Notes: generated by a model from the letters alone, not told the origin. A stretch of DNA of 64,000 bases from CALKXV01 sp965228905 (GCA_965228905.1 CBDDII010000002.1:620001-684000); one strand, 5' to 3'. Positions 34,793-43,188 are shown, numbered from the stretch's first letter. A program made the numbers and translations.

Positions 34793-35392
34793 TTAGAACA
34801 TGCCGCGCAGGTCAAGGCTTGGGGCGTCGCGTTCGACTTCGAAGGCCTGCGCGCCCGAGGCGGTGACGATCTGCACGTCGAGTTCCAGCGCGTTTTCGAA
34901 GGTGTTGAAATAGGCGAAGTCGATGCCCGAAAGTGCGCCGGGATTGCCGCAGGTCAGTTCGTATTCGGCGTGGAATTCCGAGTGGGTTTCATCGTCGTGG
35001 TGATCATCGTGGGCGTGTTCTTCTTCGTGGTCGTGATGGTCCTCGGCCTCGGCGTGGTCGTCATGATCGTCGTGATCGAACGCGCTTTCCAGTCCCGCGC
35101 TGGCCTTGGTCACGCTGCACTCGGCGGCGGCGGGCAGGAGGAAGAGGTCGAGCGGCTTGGCGAGGATGGCAACGGCGGCGTCGATGGCGGCGCGGTCTTC
35201 GTTGCTTCCGGCGGCGTGTTCGAAGCCCACGATGTCGGCCCCTGGCGCGTGGAGTTCCATGGCGACGGTGTCGCCGTCAAAGGCGATGTTCAACTCGCCG
35301 ACGCCGTGTTCGTGGGCGTCGAGTTCGCGCGTTTCGTCGGCAAGGGCCGGTGCGGCGGCAAGGGCGAGAAGGGCGGTAAGGGTGCGTTTCAT
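34793..35392 (-). CDS. zrgA: Histidine-rich periplasmic protein, DUF2796/ZrgA-like
   Basis: 199-residue exported protein: a Sec signal (residues 1-18, ending ALA), the DUF2796 N-terminal segment ELDAHEHGVGELNIAF, and a His/Asp/Glu-rich stretch at about residues 113-147 with many HDD and DHH pairs, followed by a short conserved C-terminal domain. The histidine-acidic cluster looks able to bind several zinc ions. In Vibrio cholerae ZrgA is needed for zinc uptake with an ABC pair. Here it follows zur by 25 bases and precedes the ATPase directly. Zinc binding is inferred from composition and context. Confidence 0.85.
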   Translation of the reverse strand: MKRTLTALLALAAAPALADETRELDAHEHGVGELNIAFDGDTVAMELHAPGADIVGFEHAAGSNEDRAAIDAAVAILAKPLDLFLLPAAAECSVTKASAGLESAFDHDDHDDHAEAEDHHDHEEEHAHDDHHDDETHSEFHAEYELTCGNPGALSGIDFAYFNTFENALELDVQIVTASGAQAFEVERDAPSLDLRGMF

Positions 35393-35417
35393 GAATGACC
35401 TTTCGGGGTTCAAGGTG

Positions 35418-35804
35418 TCAGGCAGCGCAGGTGCTGCATTGGCCGTGAAGTTCGACGATGTGCCGAGCGGGCACGAAGTTGCTGTCAGCGATCAGGGCGG
35501 TCAGGTTCGCATGAATGGTGCCGCCGTCGTGTTCCTCGACCAGCCCGCAATCTTCGCAGATGGCCAGGACCGGCGGGTTGTCGGCGTGGTCGCAACGGCA
35601 GGGCACGAAGGCCTTGAGCGATTCAAGCCGGTGCGCGCGGCCCTGATCGGTGAGCGCGGTGAGGGCGCGATAGACGGTTGGCGGCGCGATGTCGGGTTCG
35701 TTTTTTTGGAGCTGGCCAAGGATTTGATAGGCGGTCATGGGCGCGTCAGAGGCGCTGAGGAGGCCAAGGATGTCGGCCTGTCGGATGGCAGCCGGCTTGC
35801 GCAT
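35418..35804 (-). CDS. zur: Fur-family zinc uptake regulator (Zur-like)
   Basis: 128-residue Fur-family repressor. The winged-helix part includes PPTVYRALTALTDQGRAHRLES. The structural zinc site is made by CEDCG and CSTC, and the regulatory part has FVPCRCDHADNP and the short HGQC C-terminus. Zur is preferred over Fur or PerR because the gene heads an operon with a ZrgA-like protein. An imperfect AT-rich dyad 28 bases upstream is a candidate self-operator. Confidence 0.85.
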   Translation of the reverse strand: MRKPAAIRQADILGLLSASDAPMTAYQILGQLQKNEPDIAPPTVYRALTALTDQGRAHRLESLKAFVPCRCDHADNPPVLAICEDCGLVEEHDGGTIHANLTALIADSNFVPARHIVELHGQCSTCAA

Positions 35805-35831
35805 GTGTGAACCCTCGCTTTCAGGAATTTT

Positions 35832-35849
35832 GGTATTTTATAAAGTAAC
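35832..35849 (-). promoter_or_regulatory. Candidate Zur operator upstream of zur
   Basis: GGTATTTTATAAAGTAAC is an 18-base imperfect palindrome (14 of 18 positions symmetric) in the 48-base gap between bhcR and zur. A TATAAA inside it may be the -10 element of the zur promoter. Its symmetry, AT-rich core and place suit a Fur-family site; no footprint data are available. Confidence 0.55.
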
Positions 35850-35852
35850 AAT

Positions 35853-36698
35853 CTACAAGTGGGTCTGGTCCCCTTCCGGCAGGCGACCGCCGATTGCGTC
35901 GGTCAACTCTTGCGCGGCGGCGACGACTTTTTCGGCGATGGCGGTCGTATCCTCGGCGCGGATGCGGCTTGTCGGCCCCGAGATCGACAGGCCCGCGACG
36001 GCTTCGCTGTTCAGATCGAAGACGGGGGCGGCGATGCAGTACATGCCGAGGTTGCGTTCCTCGCCGTCGATGGCGTAGCCGCGTGATCTTATGGCGGCGA
36101 GTTCGCTGCCAAGGGCGGCGGCGTCGGCGATGGTATGCGGCGTAAAGGTTTCGAGCCTTCGCCCCTTTGTCCAGCCTTTCAGACGGTCCGCCGACATATG
36201 GGCCAGAAGGGCCTTGCCGATGCCCGAGGCGTGCATGTCCGAAAGGGTGCCGGGGGGAAAGAAGGCGCGGATGTTTTCGTGGGTTTCGACCTGGTTCAGG
36301 AAGAGCACCTTGCCACCACGTTCGACGCCAAGGTTCGCGGTTTCGCCGGTCGCCTCCATCAAGCGGCGCAGGATCGGGCGGGCGCGGTCGACAAGGCTTG
36401 TGCGGCGCAGGAAGCTGGAGCCGACGACGAAGGCGTGTGCGCCGACGAACCAGAGTTGTTCCTCGGGGTCGAACTCGACAAGGCCGCGCGTTTCGAGGGT
36501 GACAAGCACGCGGTAGACGGTTGCCGGGGATTGGTCGAGTTCGGCGGCAAGGGCGGAAAGCGGCCTGCCCTGAGAGGTGCTGAGGTATTCGAAAATCTCC
36601 ATCGCCCGGTCGAGGGACTTGATGATGTTCTGCGCCGTCTTGTCGTCCCATCCCCGGGGCCGACCACGGGCGCGACGGGGTTTGTTCGTGGTTTCCAT
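35853..36698 (-). CDS. bhcR: IclR-family regulator BhcR
   Basis: 281-residue IclR-type regulator. The N-terminal winged helix contains LDRAMEIFEYLSTSQGRPLSALAAELDQ, kept here in two parts as LDRAMEIFEYL and LSALAAELDQ, with the recognition segment TVYRVLVTLETRG. The C-terminal effector domain ends DTTAIAEKVVAAAQEL. It is divergent from bhcA, and in Paracoccus denitrificans BhcR is the glyoxylate-responsive regulator of this cycle. The name rests on position. ATG 36698 is preferred; an upstream ATG at 36734 would lie inside a palindrome. Confidence 0.9.
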   Translation of the reverse strand: METTNKPRRARGRPRGWDDKTAQNIIKSLDRAMEIFEYLSTSQGRPLSALAAELDQSPATVYRVLVTLETRGLVEFDPEEQLWFVGAHAFVVGSSFLRRTSLVDRARPILRRLMEATGETANLGVERGGKVLFLNQVETHENIRAFFPPGTLSDMHASGIGKALLAHMSADRLKGWTKGRRLETFTPHTIADAAALGSELAAIRSRGYAIDGEERNLGMYCIAAPVFDLNSEAVAGLSISGPTSRIRAEDTTAIAEKVVAAAQELTDAIGGRLPEGDQTHL

Positions 36699-36729
36699 AG
36701 AGAGTCTCTGAGAAATTGTGAAAGTCGTA

Positions 36730-36825
36730 TTCATGATATGAAAAAATCAAGTAACTGACAATAAAGGAAATTACCCTTTCGTTTGCACGTGATTGTTGTT
36801 TTTTGCAAAAATTTCCCTTGCGCAA
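36730..36825. promoter_or_regulatory. Palindromes in the bhcR-bhcA divergent control region
   Basis: Three inverted repeats lie in the 169-base gap: TTCAT-GAT-ATGAA (36730-36742), the perfect 12-mer TTTTTGCAAAAA (36800-36811), and TTGCGCAA (36818-36825). A weaker AAAGG/CCTTT dyad is at 36763-36779. They are plausible BhcR sites; the first lies nearest the regulator gene and the others just upstream of bhcA. Confidence 0.55.
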
Positions 36826-36867
36826 AGCCTGCCTTAAACAGGGCCGTGACCCTTGGAGGAGGCAAAG

Positions 36868-38058
36868 ATGAGCTTTCAGAACCCGGTTTTCATACCCGGC
36901 CCGACGAATATTCCCGAGGCATTGCGCAAGGCCTGCGACATGCCGACGATCGACCACCGTTCGCCTCTGTTCGGCAGCATTCTGCACCCGGCGCGGGACG
37001 GTGTGCGGAAGGTGTTGAAGTCGGCGGATGCTGAGGTTTTCATTTTCCCGTCCACCGGCACCGGAGGCTGGGAAACCGCGCTTTCCAATACGCTTAGCGC
37101 CGGTGACAGGGTGCTGGCCGCGCGCAACGGGATGTTCAGCCATCGCTGGATCGACATGTGTCAGCGTCATGGGCTGGATGTAGAGATCGTCGAGACCCCC
37201 TGGGGTCACGGTCTGCCCGCTGACCGCTACGCCGAGATCCTGGCCGCCGACAAGGCGCACGAAATCAAGGTGGTTCTGGCCACGCACAACGAGACCGCGA
37301 CCGGCGTGCGGTCGGACATTGCCGCCGTCCGCAAGTCGCTGGACGATGCGGGGCATCCGGCGATGCTGTTCGTCGATGGCGTGTCCTCGATCGGGTCGAT
37401 GGATTTCCGGTTCGATGAATGGGGCGTCGATGTTGCCGTGACCGGATCGCAGAAGGGGTTCATGCTGCCTGCCGGTCTGGCCATCGTCGGTTTCAGTGCA
37501 AAGGCGATCGCGGCGACGAAAACCGCCGGGTTGCCGCGCACCTTTTTCGATGTGCATGACATGGTGAAGGGTTACGCGAACAATGCTTATCCTTACACGC
37601 CGGTCGTCGGGTTGATGAACGGGCTGAACGAGGCGTGCGGGATGTTGCTGGCCGAGGGGTTGGAGAATGTCTTTGCCCGTCACGCCCGAATTGCCGAGGG
37701 GGTGCGCCGCGCCGTTTCGGCCTGGGGGCTGGAGCTTTGCGCTGCCAGTCCGGAAGTCTATTCAGACACGGTCAGCGCCATTCGCACGCCGGAAGGTTTT
37801 GATGCCACCAGCATCGTCAGCCATGCCGCCGAGACCTATGGCGTAGCCTTCGGTGTCGGGCTGGGCGAGGTGGCGGGCAAGGTGTTCCGCATCGGCCATC
37901 TGGGCAGTCTGACGGATGTGATGACGCTGTCGGGAATTGCGACCGCCGAGATGTGCATGGTGGATCTGGGCCTGGACATCGTGCTTGGGTCGGGTGTGGC
38001 CGCCGCGCAGGATTTCTATCGCGCCAGTCCCGCTGCCATGGAGAAAAGTGCCGCGTGA
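36868..38058 (+). CDS. bhcA: L-aspartate-glyoxylate aminotransferase BhcA
   Basis: First enzyme of the beta-hydroxyaspartate cycle: moves the amino group of aspartate to glyoxylate, giving glycine and oxaloacetate. The 396-residue class V aminotransferase has FIPGPTNIPEALRK at the N-terminus, the PLP aspartate in LFVDGVSSIGSMDF and the Schiff-base lysine in VTGSQKGFMLPAGLA. Homologs are often labelled serine-glyoxylate aminotransferase; the bhcBCD neighbours favour BhcA. GGAGG precedes ATG 36868, and the stop shares one base with bhcB. Confidence 0.94.
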   Translation: MSFQNPVFIPGPTNIPEALRKACDMPTIDHRSPLFGSILHPARDGVRKVLKSADAEVFIFPSTGTGGWETALSNTLSAGDRVLAARNGMFSHRWIDMCQRHGLDVEIVETPWGHGLPADRYAEILAADKAHEIKVVLATHNETATGVRSDIAAVRKSLDDAGHPAMLFVDGVSSIGSMDFRFDEWGVDVAVTGSQKGFMLPAGLAIVGFSAKAIAATKTAGLPRTFFDVHDMVKGYANNAYPYTPVVGLMNGLNEACGMLLAEGLENVFARHARIAEGVRRAVSAWGLELCAASPEVYSDTVSAIRTPEGFDATSIVSHAAETYGVAFGVGLGEVAGKVFRIGHLGSLTDVMTLSGIATAEMCMVDLGLDIVLGSGVAAAQDFYRASPAAMEKSAA

Positions 38059-39026
38059 TGAAGGACTTGAGCGATATGATCATCCCGTCTTACGACGACA
38101 TGCTGGCCGCGCATGAACGGATCAAGCCCCATATCCGGCGCACGCCCGTGCGGACCTCGGATTACCTGAACGAGTTGACCGGGGCCGATCTCTATTTCAA
38201 GTGCGAGAACCTGCAGGAGCCGGGGGCCTTCAAGGTGCGCGGCGCGGCGAATGCGGTTTTCGGGCTGGACGATGCGCAGGTCGAAAAGGGGGTGGCGACC
38301 CATTCTTCGGGCAACCATGCGTCGTGCTTGTCCTATGCGGCGATGCTACGCGGCATTCCCTGCAACGTGGTGATGCCGAAGACGGCGCCGCAGGCCAAGA
38401 AGGACACGGTGCGTCGCTATGGCGGCCGGATCACCGAATGCGAGCCGTCCACGTCTTCGCGCGAAGAGACATTCGCAAGCGTGCAGGCGGAAACCGGGGG
38501 TGATTTCGTGCATCCCTATAACGATGCGCGCGTGATCGCGGGGCAGGGCACCTGTTCGAAGGAGTTCATCGAACAGGTGGACGGTCTGGACATGGTGGTG
38601 GCCCCGATTGGCGGGGGCGGCATGATCTCGGGCACTTGCCTGACGCTGTCGACCTTGGCGCCGGAAACCCAAGTGATCGCCGCCGAGCCGGAACAGGCCG
38701 ACGACGCCTATCGCAGTTTCAAGGCGGGTCACATCATCGCCGACGATGCGCCGAAGACGATTGCCGACGGTTTGCTTGTGCCGTTGAAGGATTTGACATG
38801 GCATTTCGTGTCGAACCATGTTTCCGAGATTTTCACCGCCTCGGATGCGGAAATCATCGAGGCGATGAAGCTGACGTGGAAGCACTTGCGCGTCGTGATG
38901 GAGCCATCGAGCGCGGTGCCGCTGGCGACCATTCTGAAGAACAGGGACCATTTTGCCGGCAAGCGTGTCGGCGTCATCATCACCGGCGGCAATGTCGATC
39001 TGGACAAGCTGCCCTGGACCGTCTGA
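38058..39026 (+). CDS. bhcB: erythro-beta-hydroxyaspartate dehydratase BhcB
   Basis: PLP enzyme of fold type II that dehydrates (2R,3S)-beta-hydroxyaspartate to iminosuccinate. The 322-residue protein is related to threonine dehydratase and serine racemase. The PLP lysine is in QEPGAFKVRGAANAV and the phosphate-binding glycine loop is in APIGGGGMISG. The start overlaps the bhcA stop by one base; bhcC follows after 13 bases. Confidence 0.94.
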   Translation: MKDLSDMIIPSYDDMLAAHERIKPHIRRTPVRTSDYLNELTGADLYFKCENLQEPGAFKVRGAANAVFGLDDAQVEKGVATHSSGNHASCLSYAAMLRGIPCNVVMPKTAPQAKKDTVRRYGGRITECEPSTSSREETFASVQAETGGDFVHPYNDARVIAGQGTCSKEFIEQVDGLDMVVAPIGGGGMISGTCLTLSTLAPETQVIAAEPEQADDAYRSFKAGHIIADDAPKTIADGLLVPLKDLTWHFVSNHVSEIFTASDAEIIEAMKLTWKHLRVVMEPSSAVPLATILKNRDHFAGKRVGVIITGGNVDLDKLPWTV

Positions 39027-39039
39027 AGGGAGAGAGACA

Positions 39040-40203
39040 ATGAACGCACATGCTGATCTGAAAGACCTTGAAGTCGGTTACGACGTGCCTGCCTTGCCGG
39101 GCATGGACGAGGCCGACATCCAGACGCCGGCGCTGGTGCTGGACCTGGATGCTCTGGAGCGCAACATCAGGAAGATGGGCGATTACGCCCGTGCGCACGG
39201 GATGCGCCACCGGGTGCATGGCAAGATGCACAAGTCGGTCGATGTGGCCAAGTTGCAGGAAAGCCTTGGCGGCGCGGTCGGTGTCTGTTGTCAGAAGGTG
39301 TCGGAGGCCGAGGTCTTTGCCCGTGGCGGCATCAAGGATGTGCTGGTGTCGAACCAGGTGCGCGATCCGGCCAAGATCGACCGGCTGGCGCGGCTGCCGA
39401 AGCTGGGCGCGCGCACCATCGTCTGTGTCGATGATCTGGACAACGTGGTCGAGTTGAGCGCGGCGGCGGAAAAGCATGGTACGGCGCTGGAGTGCTTTGT
39501 CGAGATCGACTGCGGTGCGGGCCGCTGCGGTGTGACCACCACCGGGGCGGTGGTCGAAATCGCCAAGGCCATCGAGGCGGCGCCGGGTCTGACGTTCACC
39601 GGCATCCAGGCCTATCAGGGCGCGATGCAGCATCTGGATAGTTACGAGGATCGCGAGGCGAAGCTGGACATCGCGATTGCCCAGGTCAAGGACGCCGTGG
39701 CGGGGTTGGAGGCCGAGGGGATCGAATGCGAGCTGGTTTCGGGAGGTGGCACTGGCAGCTATTATTTCGAAAGCAATTCAGGTGTTTACAATGAATTGCA
39801 GTGTGGATCCTACGCTTTCATGGACGCCGATTATGGCCGGATCCTCGACAAGGAGGGCAAGCGGATCGACCAGGGCGAATGGGAAAACGCATTTTTCATC
39901 CTGACCCAGGTGATGAGCCATGCGAAGGCCGACAAGGCCATCGTGGATGCCGGGCTGAAGGCGCAATCGGTCGATTCCGGCCTGCCCACGGTGTTCGGGC
40001 GCGATGATGTGGAATACGTCAAATGCTCGGACGAACACGGCGTCGTGGCCGACCCCTCCGGCGCGTTGAAGGTCGGTGACAAGCTGCGGCTTGTGCCCGG
40101 CCATTGCGACCCGACCGCGAACGTCCATGATTGGTATGTCGGTGTCCGGAACGGCAAGGTCGAAACGGTCTGGCCGGTGTCGGCGCGCGGCAAGGCTTAT
40201 TGA
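39040..40203 (+). CDS. bhcC: beta-hydroxyaspartate aldolase BhcC
   Basis: PLP aldolase joining glycine and glyoxylate to (2R,3S)-beta-hydroxyaspartate. The 387-residue protein has an alanine-racemase-like N-terminal barrel with the PLP lysine in HRVHGKMHKSVDVAKLQ and a C-terminal domain of the D-threonine aldolase / D-serine dehydratase type, whose VPGHCDPTANVHDW probably binds a divalent metal. ATG 39040 follows GGGAGAGAG. Family homologs are often annotated DSD1 or D-threonine aldolase; operon context supports BhcC. Confidence 0.94.
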   Translation: MNAHADLKDLEVGYDVPALPGMDEADIQTPALVLDLDALERNIRKMGDYARAHGMRHRVHGKMHKSVDVAKLQESLGGAVGVCCQKVSEAEVFARGGIKDVLVSNQVRDPAKIDRLARLPKLGARTIVCVDDLDNVVELSAAAEKHGTALECFVEIDCGAGRCGVTTTGAVVEIAKAIEAAPGLTFTGIQAYQGAMQHLDSYEDREAKLDIAIAQVKDAVAGLEAEGIECELVSGGGTGSYYFESNSGVYNELQCGSYAFMDADYGRILDKEGKRIDQGEWENAFFILTQVMSHAKADKAIVDAGLKAQSVDSGLPTVFGRDDVEYVKCSDEHGVVADPSGALKVGDKLRLVPGHCDPTANVHDWYVGVRNGKVETVWPVSARGKAY

Positions 40204-40209
40204 TTTCGA

Positions 40210-40285
40210 CGCGGGGGACAAACCCCCGCGCCGAGCCACCGGGGAGGCTCTGCCTCCCCGGACCCCTCCGAGGTATTTTTAACAG
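40210..40285. repeat. GC-rich palindromes ending GAGGTATTTTT inside the bhc operon (copy B)
   Basis: Two strong hairpins lie in the 93-base gap between bhcC and bhcD: CGCGGGGG-ACAAA-CCCCCGCG (40210-40230) and CCGGGGAGGC-TCT-GCCTCCCCGG (40239-40261), followed by CCTCCGAGGTATTTTTAAC. On the reverse strand it matches the unit at 20105-20151. It may slow or partly stop transcription before bhcD. Confidence 0.75.
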
Positions 40286-40296
40286 GAAGAAGACCC

Positions 40297-41262
40297 ATGT
40301 GGATCGTGCCTGAGCGTGACATTGCAGACCTGATGACGCGGGAGGCGGCCTTTCAGGCGGTCGAAAGCGTCTTTGCCGCCATGGCCTCGGGGGATGCCTA
40401 TAATTTTCCGGTGGTGCGCGAGGCGATTGGCCATGAAGAGGCGCTTTACGGTTTCAAGGGCGGGTTCGATCGTGCGGGGCTGACGCTTGGGCTGAAGGCG
40501 GGGGGGTATTGGCCGAACAACCTGGAAAAGCGCGGGCTGATCAATCACCAGTCGACCGTGTTCCTGTTCGATCCCGATACCGGCAAGGCCAAGGCGATGG
40601 TGGGCGGCAACCTGTTGACGGCCTTGCGCACCGCCGCAGCCTCTTCCGTTTCGATCAAGCATCTTGCGCGTGGCGATGCCAAAGTCATGGGGATGATCGG
40701 GGCGGGGCACCAGGCGACCTTCCAGCTTCGCGCCGCGCTTGAGCAGCGCGATTTCGAAAAGGTGATTGGCTGGAACTATCACCCGGAGATGCTGCCCAAT
40801 ATCGAGAAGGTCGCCGCCGAAGCAGGGGTGCCGTTCGAGGCGGTGGAGTTGGACGGAATGGGCGAGGCGGATGTCATCATCTCGATCACCTCGGCCTTTG
40901 CGCCGTCGCTTATGGCCGATCATGTCTCGCCGGGAACGCATATCGCCTGCATGGGCACCGACACCAAGGGCAAGCAAGAGGTGGAGGCGGCGTTACTGGC
41001 GCGGGCGACTGTCTTTACCGACGAGGTGGCGCAGTCAGTTACAATTGGCGAAGCACAGCACGCGGTGGCAGAGGGGCTGATCGCTGAAAGCGACGTCAAC
41101 CAGATCGGCGCAGTCATCAACGGCAGCCATCCGGGCCGTGGATCGGCGGATGAGATCACCCTGTTCGATGGCACCGGCGTTGGTTTGCAGGACCTTGCGG
41201 TGGCGGCGGCTGTCGTGGACCTGGCCGTTGAAAAGGGGATCGCCATCGAGGTGGATTTCTGA
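40297..41262 (+). CDS. bhcD: Iminosuccinate reductase BhcD
   Basis: Reduces iminosuccinate to L-aspartate and so closes the cycle. The 321-residue protein belongs to the ornithine cyclodeaminase/mu-crystallin family: MVGGNLLTALRTAAASSV, the nucleotide-binding MGMIGAGHQATFQL, and DVIISITSAFAPSL. The gap to bhcC (93 bases with hairpins) is larger than between the other bhc genes. AGGAAGAAG precedes the ATG. Confidence 0.93.
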   Translation: MWIVPERDIADLMTREAAFQAVESVFAAMASGDAYNFPVVREAIGHEEALYGFKGGFDRAGLTLGLKAGGYWPNNLEKRGLINHQSTVFLFDPDTGKAKAMVGGNLLTALRTAAASSVSIKHLARGDAKVMGMIGAGHQATFQLRAALEQRDFEKVIGWNYHPEMLPNIEKVAAEAGVPFEAVELDGMGEADVIISITSAFAPSLMADHVSPGTHIACMGTDTKGKQEVEAALLARATVFTDEVAQSVTIGEAQHAVAEGLIAESDVNQIGAVINGSHPGRGSADEITLFDGTGVGLQDLAVAAAVVDLAVEKGIAIEVDF

Positions 41263-41429
41263 GCTTTCGACCCGCGCGGGTGGGGTTCGAAGGCCCGGCC
41301 AGGTGCCGGGGTTTTCTTCGCCGCACTTCCCGTCTTCACCTTTAGGTGCTTACGGATTTTCCGAGTAATCCCGGGCGCGCTTTCAATGTATGCTGACGTG
41401 TACAAGCCTGAATGCAATGGAGTTCCAGC

Positions 41430-42476
41430 ATGAAAATCCTGATCCTCGGGGCGTCTTACGGATCGCTTCTTTCTACCAAGCTGTTGATGGCGGGGCATGA
41501 TGTGACGCTGGTCTGCATGCCCGCCGAGGCCGAGTTGATCAACGACAAGGGCACCACTGTGCGCCTGACGCTGCGCGGTGAAGATGCGCCGCGCCTGATC
41601 CATTCGCCCGCCTTGCCGGGGCGGCTGGACGCGGTGACGCCGGCGGATGCAGCGCCCGGCGAGTATGATCTTGTCGCACTTGCGATGCAGGAACCGCAGT
41701 ATGCCGCGCCGGAAATTCGTGCGTTGTTGGGCCGGATCGGCGAGACGGGCAAGCCGGTCATGTCGATCATGAACATGCCGCCGCTTTCCTATCTTTTGCG
41801 GATCGAGGGGATCGGCAAGGCGGATGTGCAGCACGCCTATGCCGAAGCCTCGGTCTGGGATGCCTTGTCGCCCGATCAGATCACGCTTTGCAGCCCCGAC
41901 CCGCAGGCGTTCCGTCCGCCGGAGGAGGCGTTGAATTTCCTGCACGTGGGTCTGCCGACGAACTTCAAGGCGGCGGCATTCGCTGCGCCCGAGCACACGG
42001 CGATCCTGGAAAAGCTGGAAGCCGACATCGCGGCGGTCACGCTGGATGGCAAGGACGTGCCGGTGAAGCTGCGGGTTCACCCGTCGATCTTCGTGCCGCT
42101 TGCGAAGTGGCCGATGCTGCTGACCGGGAATTACCGGGCTGTCATGCGCGACGGTGCTCAGTCGATCCGAGATGCGGTGCATGGAGACCTGGAGCGGTCG
42201 CGGGCGATCTATCACTGGGTCGAAGACGTGATCGTCGCGATTGGCGGGTCGAAGGATGACCTTGTGCCCTTCGAGAAATATGCCGCTGCCGCAGAGAACC
42301 TGTTGAAGCCCAGTTCCGCCGCCCGCGCCATCGAGGCCGGGGCAGAGAACATCGAACGGGTTGACCGGCTGGTGCAGGGGCTGGCGCGGGGGCAGGGCAT
42401 GGAGAACGCCGAGGTGGACGAGATCGTCGCCACGGTGGACGCCCGACTTGAGGCAAACCGCAAGTCTGCCGCGTGA
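41430..42476 (+). CDS. Ketopantoate reductase (PanE/ApbA)-family oxidoreductase
   Basis: 348-residue protein with the dinucleotide start KILILGASYGSLLSTKLLMAG followed by the PanE-like central part. It is somewhat longer than typical PanE and the usual GxGxxG is GASYGS, so the substrate may differ from ketopantoate. It lies 167 bases after bhcD on the same strand, ends at a strong terminator, and has its own ribosome site (GGAG). A role with the glyoxylate cycle is possible but unproven. Confidence 0.8.
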   Translation: MKILILGASYGSLLSTKLLMAGHDVTLVCMPAEAELINDKGTTVRLTLRGEDAPRLIHSPALPGRLDAVTPADAAPGEYDLVALAMQEPQYAAPEIRALLGRIGETGKPVMSIMNMPPLSYLLRIEGIGKADVQHAYAEASVWDALSPDQITLCSPDPQAFRPPEEALNFLHVGLPTNFKAAAFAAPEHTAILEKLEADIAAVTLDGKDVPVKLRVHPSIFVPLAKWPMLLTGNYRAVMRDGAQSIRDAVHGDLERSRAIYHWVEDVIVAIGGSKDDLVPFEKYAAAAENLLKPSSAARAIEAGAENIERVDRLVQGLARGQGMENAEVDEIVATVDARLEANRKSAA

Positions 42477-42488
42477 GGTGAATTGATC

Positions 42489-42518
42489 GGTGCCGGGATC
42501 GCCCCGGCACCTTTCTTT
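42489..42518 (+). terminator. Intrinsic terminator after the PanE-like gene
   Basis: Perfect 9-bp stem GGTGCCGGG (42489-42497) and CCCGGCACC (42503-42511), 5-nt loop, then TTTCTTT. It lies 12 bases after the stop codon. Confidence 0.93.
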
Positions 42519-43188
42519 AACCGCCCAGCAGGGACACCATGTCGTCGTAACCGCGGCGTCTGGCGTGATCCAGTGGTGTTGCGCCGGCCCGGTCCGGGAT
42601 CGAGATGTCGGCGCCCGCTTCGACCAAAAGCCGCGCGGTTTCCACGTGGTCCGGACCGCCGTCGCCAAGCACCACGGATTCCATCAAGGCGGTCCAGCCG
42701 AGGTTGTTGACGTGATCCAGCGGCGCGCCTGCTTCTATCAGGATCGCCACGACCTCGTGATGTCCGAGATGCGCGGCGGCAATCAGGGCCGTTCCCACGT
42801 AGATGCTTGTAATGAGGTCGGCCCGGTTGCCAAGTGCGATGGCCGTTCGCACCATCTCGGGGTCGTTGGCCACCGCTGCGATCGTCACGACATCGTAAAG
42901 CTGGTACTCAAGCGCATTCATGTCGGCCCCGGCGGACGCCAGTTCCCGCAGCGCGTCCTCGTTGGAGGCAAATCCGGCGATATGTGTCGCCAGCCGTTCC
43001 TTGCCATCGCGCTCCGACAAGTCCGCACCCGTGTCCAGAATGGCGCGGATCTCGGTGCCGGTTCCGTCGTGTGCGGCGGCGAAGAGGGGCGAAAAGTCCG
43101 CGATTTCGCCGGGCGTCGGAGGTGTTTGTGCCAGATTCTGGTTGCCGGTCAGACATAACGCGACCGCGGCATAAAGGTAGTGTCGCAT
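42517..43188 (-). CDS. Exported ankyrin-repeat protein
   Basis: 223-residue protein with a Sec-type signal (residues 1-20, AAVALCLTG, ending near QA) and about five ankyrin repeats between residues 30 and 220, recognisable by AHDGTGTEIRAILDTGADL, LGWTALMESVVLGDG and GATPLDHARRRGYDDMV. Ankyrin repeats mediate protein contacts. A periplasmic location is inferred. It lies alone between the bhc and purine clusters and its role is unknown. Confidence 0.85.
   Translation of the reverse strand: MRHYLYAAVALCLTGNQNLAQTPPTPGEIADFSPLFAAAHDGTGTEIRAILDTGADLSERDGKERLATHIAGFASNEDALRELASAGADMNALEYQLYDVVTIAAVANDPEMVRTAIALGNRADLITSIYVGTALIAAAHLGHHEVVAILIEAGAPLDHVNNLGWTALMESVVLGDGGPDHVETARLLVEAGADISIPDRAGATPLDHARRRGYDDMVSLLGG

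Noticed and set aside
36699..36734. Upstream ATG start for bhcR
   Set aside because: It would place the first codons in a palindrome likely to be an operator; the downstream ATG fits the IclR family start better, though this is not certain.
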